From NCBI GenBank assembly GCA_030154185.1, contig JASKKK010000015.1, positions 1 through 56,517 of the forward strand: a DNA stretch of 56,517 nt, given 5' to 3'. Positions 56,390-56,517 of the stretch are shown one piece after another. The translations under genes were made by a program, and so were the position numbers. Numbering within the stretch: the stretch's first letter is position 1; every line of letters begins with the position of its first letter. Under the pieces are notes generated by a model. It saw only the letters and a list, made by a program, of their open reading frames with translations. It searched no databases and was not told the DNA's origin. The stretch comes from Desulfuromonadales bacterium. Lineage in GTDB: Bacteria; Desulfobacterota; Desulfuromonadia; Desulfuromonadales; Syntrophotaleaceae.

Positions 56390-56517
56390 GAAAACTAGCT
56401 TGTGTCCGTCCGGAAACCCCGGATGGATACAGCGTAGTTTTCATATGGGAAACGAGCAATTTTTCGTTGTTGCAAGGAAATCAAGGGGTTGCGCGGAGGC
56501 GTACATCGGTACGCCGC
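56390..56517 (+). repeat. dispersed hairpin repeat, copy 2, truncated by the window end
   Basis: It opens with an imperfect 53-nt palindrome (GAAAACTA...TAGTTTTC with inner TGTCCGTCCGG/CCGGATGGATACA), then CATATGGGAAACGAGCAATTTTTC shared with 54080-54142. The final GCAAGG...GAGGCGTACATCGGTACGCC echoes the reverse complement of the 153-bp repeats (GCAAGG...GAGGCGTAC). The element runs out of the window. Confidence 0.6.

Overview
The window reads as a chromosome segment of an anaerobic Gram-negative bacterium of the Desulfuromonadales, most like Pelobacter/Syntrophotalea. This is inferred from protein flavour and gene order, not from a database search. The evidence is an LPS-assembly lipoprotein (LptE) and an outer-membrane porin, the block pheST-ihfA-merR-surE-pcm-yqaA-nlpD-rpoS, a B12-independent glycyl-radical diol dehydratase with its own activase, the kamA/ablB pair that makes the osmolyte N-acetyl-beta-lysine, and DUF4388/CheA signalling genes. 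No CRISPR array, prophage or intact transposase is visible.

Layout. 1-3.4 kb is a patchwork of small, AT-richer accessory genes and gene scraps: a GNAT-like tail, a secreted Cys-nucleophile alpha/beta hydrolase, a decapitated HAD phosphatase abutting a SAM methyltransferase, a C_GCAxxG_C_C protein behind a palindrome, and a DUF2007/zinc-ribbon protein. 3.5-10.1 kb (minus strand) holds a phospholipase D-VTT membrane fusion, NhaA under what looks like a yybP-ykoY manganese riboswitch with a terminator, a PEBP-family protein, and a Ste24-like M48 protease fused in frame to a SAM methyltransferase. 10.3-11.7 kb is an orphan radical SAM/SPASM gene. 11.8-20.7 kb is the metabolic highlight. A minus-strand operon (unrecognised polytopic membrane protein, diol-dehydratase-type glycyl radical enzyme, activase, porin) stands divergent from a two-component system whose soluble kinase carries a PocR-type ligand domain. 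Two near-identical 23-bp direct repeats exactly 63 bp apart lie between them. 21.5-23.8 kb is kamA-ablB.

24.2-35.1 kb carries tRNA-Pro and tRNA-Arg, rnc, an Elp3-like radical SAM gene, era, der, and a five-gene receptor-less chemosensory-type cluster (DUF4388-REC-GAF, CheA with two C-terminal CheW domains, two lone receivers, coiled-coil-GAF). 35.2-46.5 kb is housekeeping: infA, leuS-lptE-holA, rpsT, murJ, tRNA-Val, thrS-infC-rpmI-rplT (infC starts at AUA), and pheST. 49-54.7 kb is ihfA, a MerR-type regulator, surE, pcm, a DedA/YqaA protein, nlpD, rpoS and apt. The window closes with tRNA-Arg(CCU), a cluster of DnaA-box-like sequences, mazG and a truncated dispersed repeat.

How the parts fit. 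In the 11.8-20.7 kb locus the porin probably admits a small diol through the outer membrane. The PocR kinase senses a small cytoplasmic molecule and, through its NarL-type regulator, probably activates the operon at the phased repeats. The activase then installs the glycyl radical on the dehydratase, which would turn a 1,2-diol or glycerol into an aldehyde. No microcompartment shell genes are present, so the membrane protein is the open question. Two repeat families (about 153 bp at 18.2 and 24.0 kb; a hairpin family at 54.1 and 56.4 kb) mark intergenic junctions.
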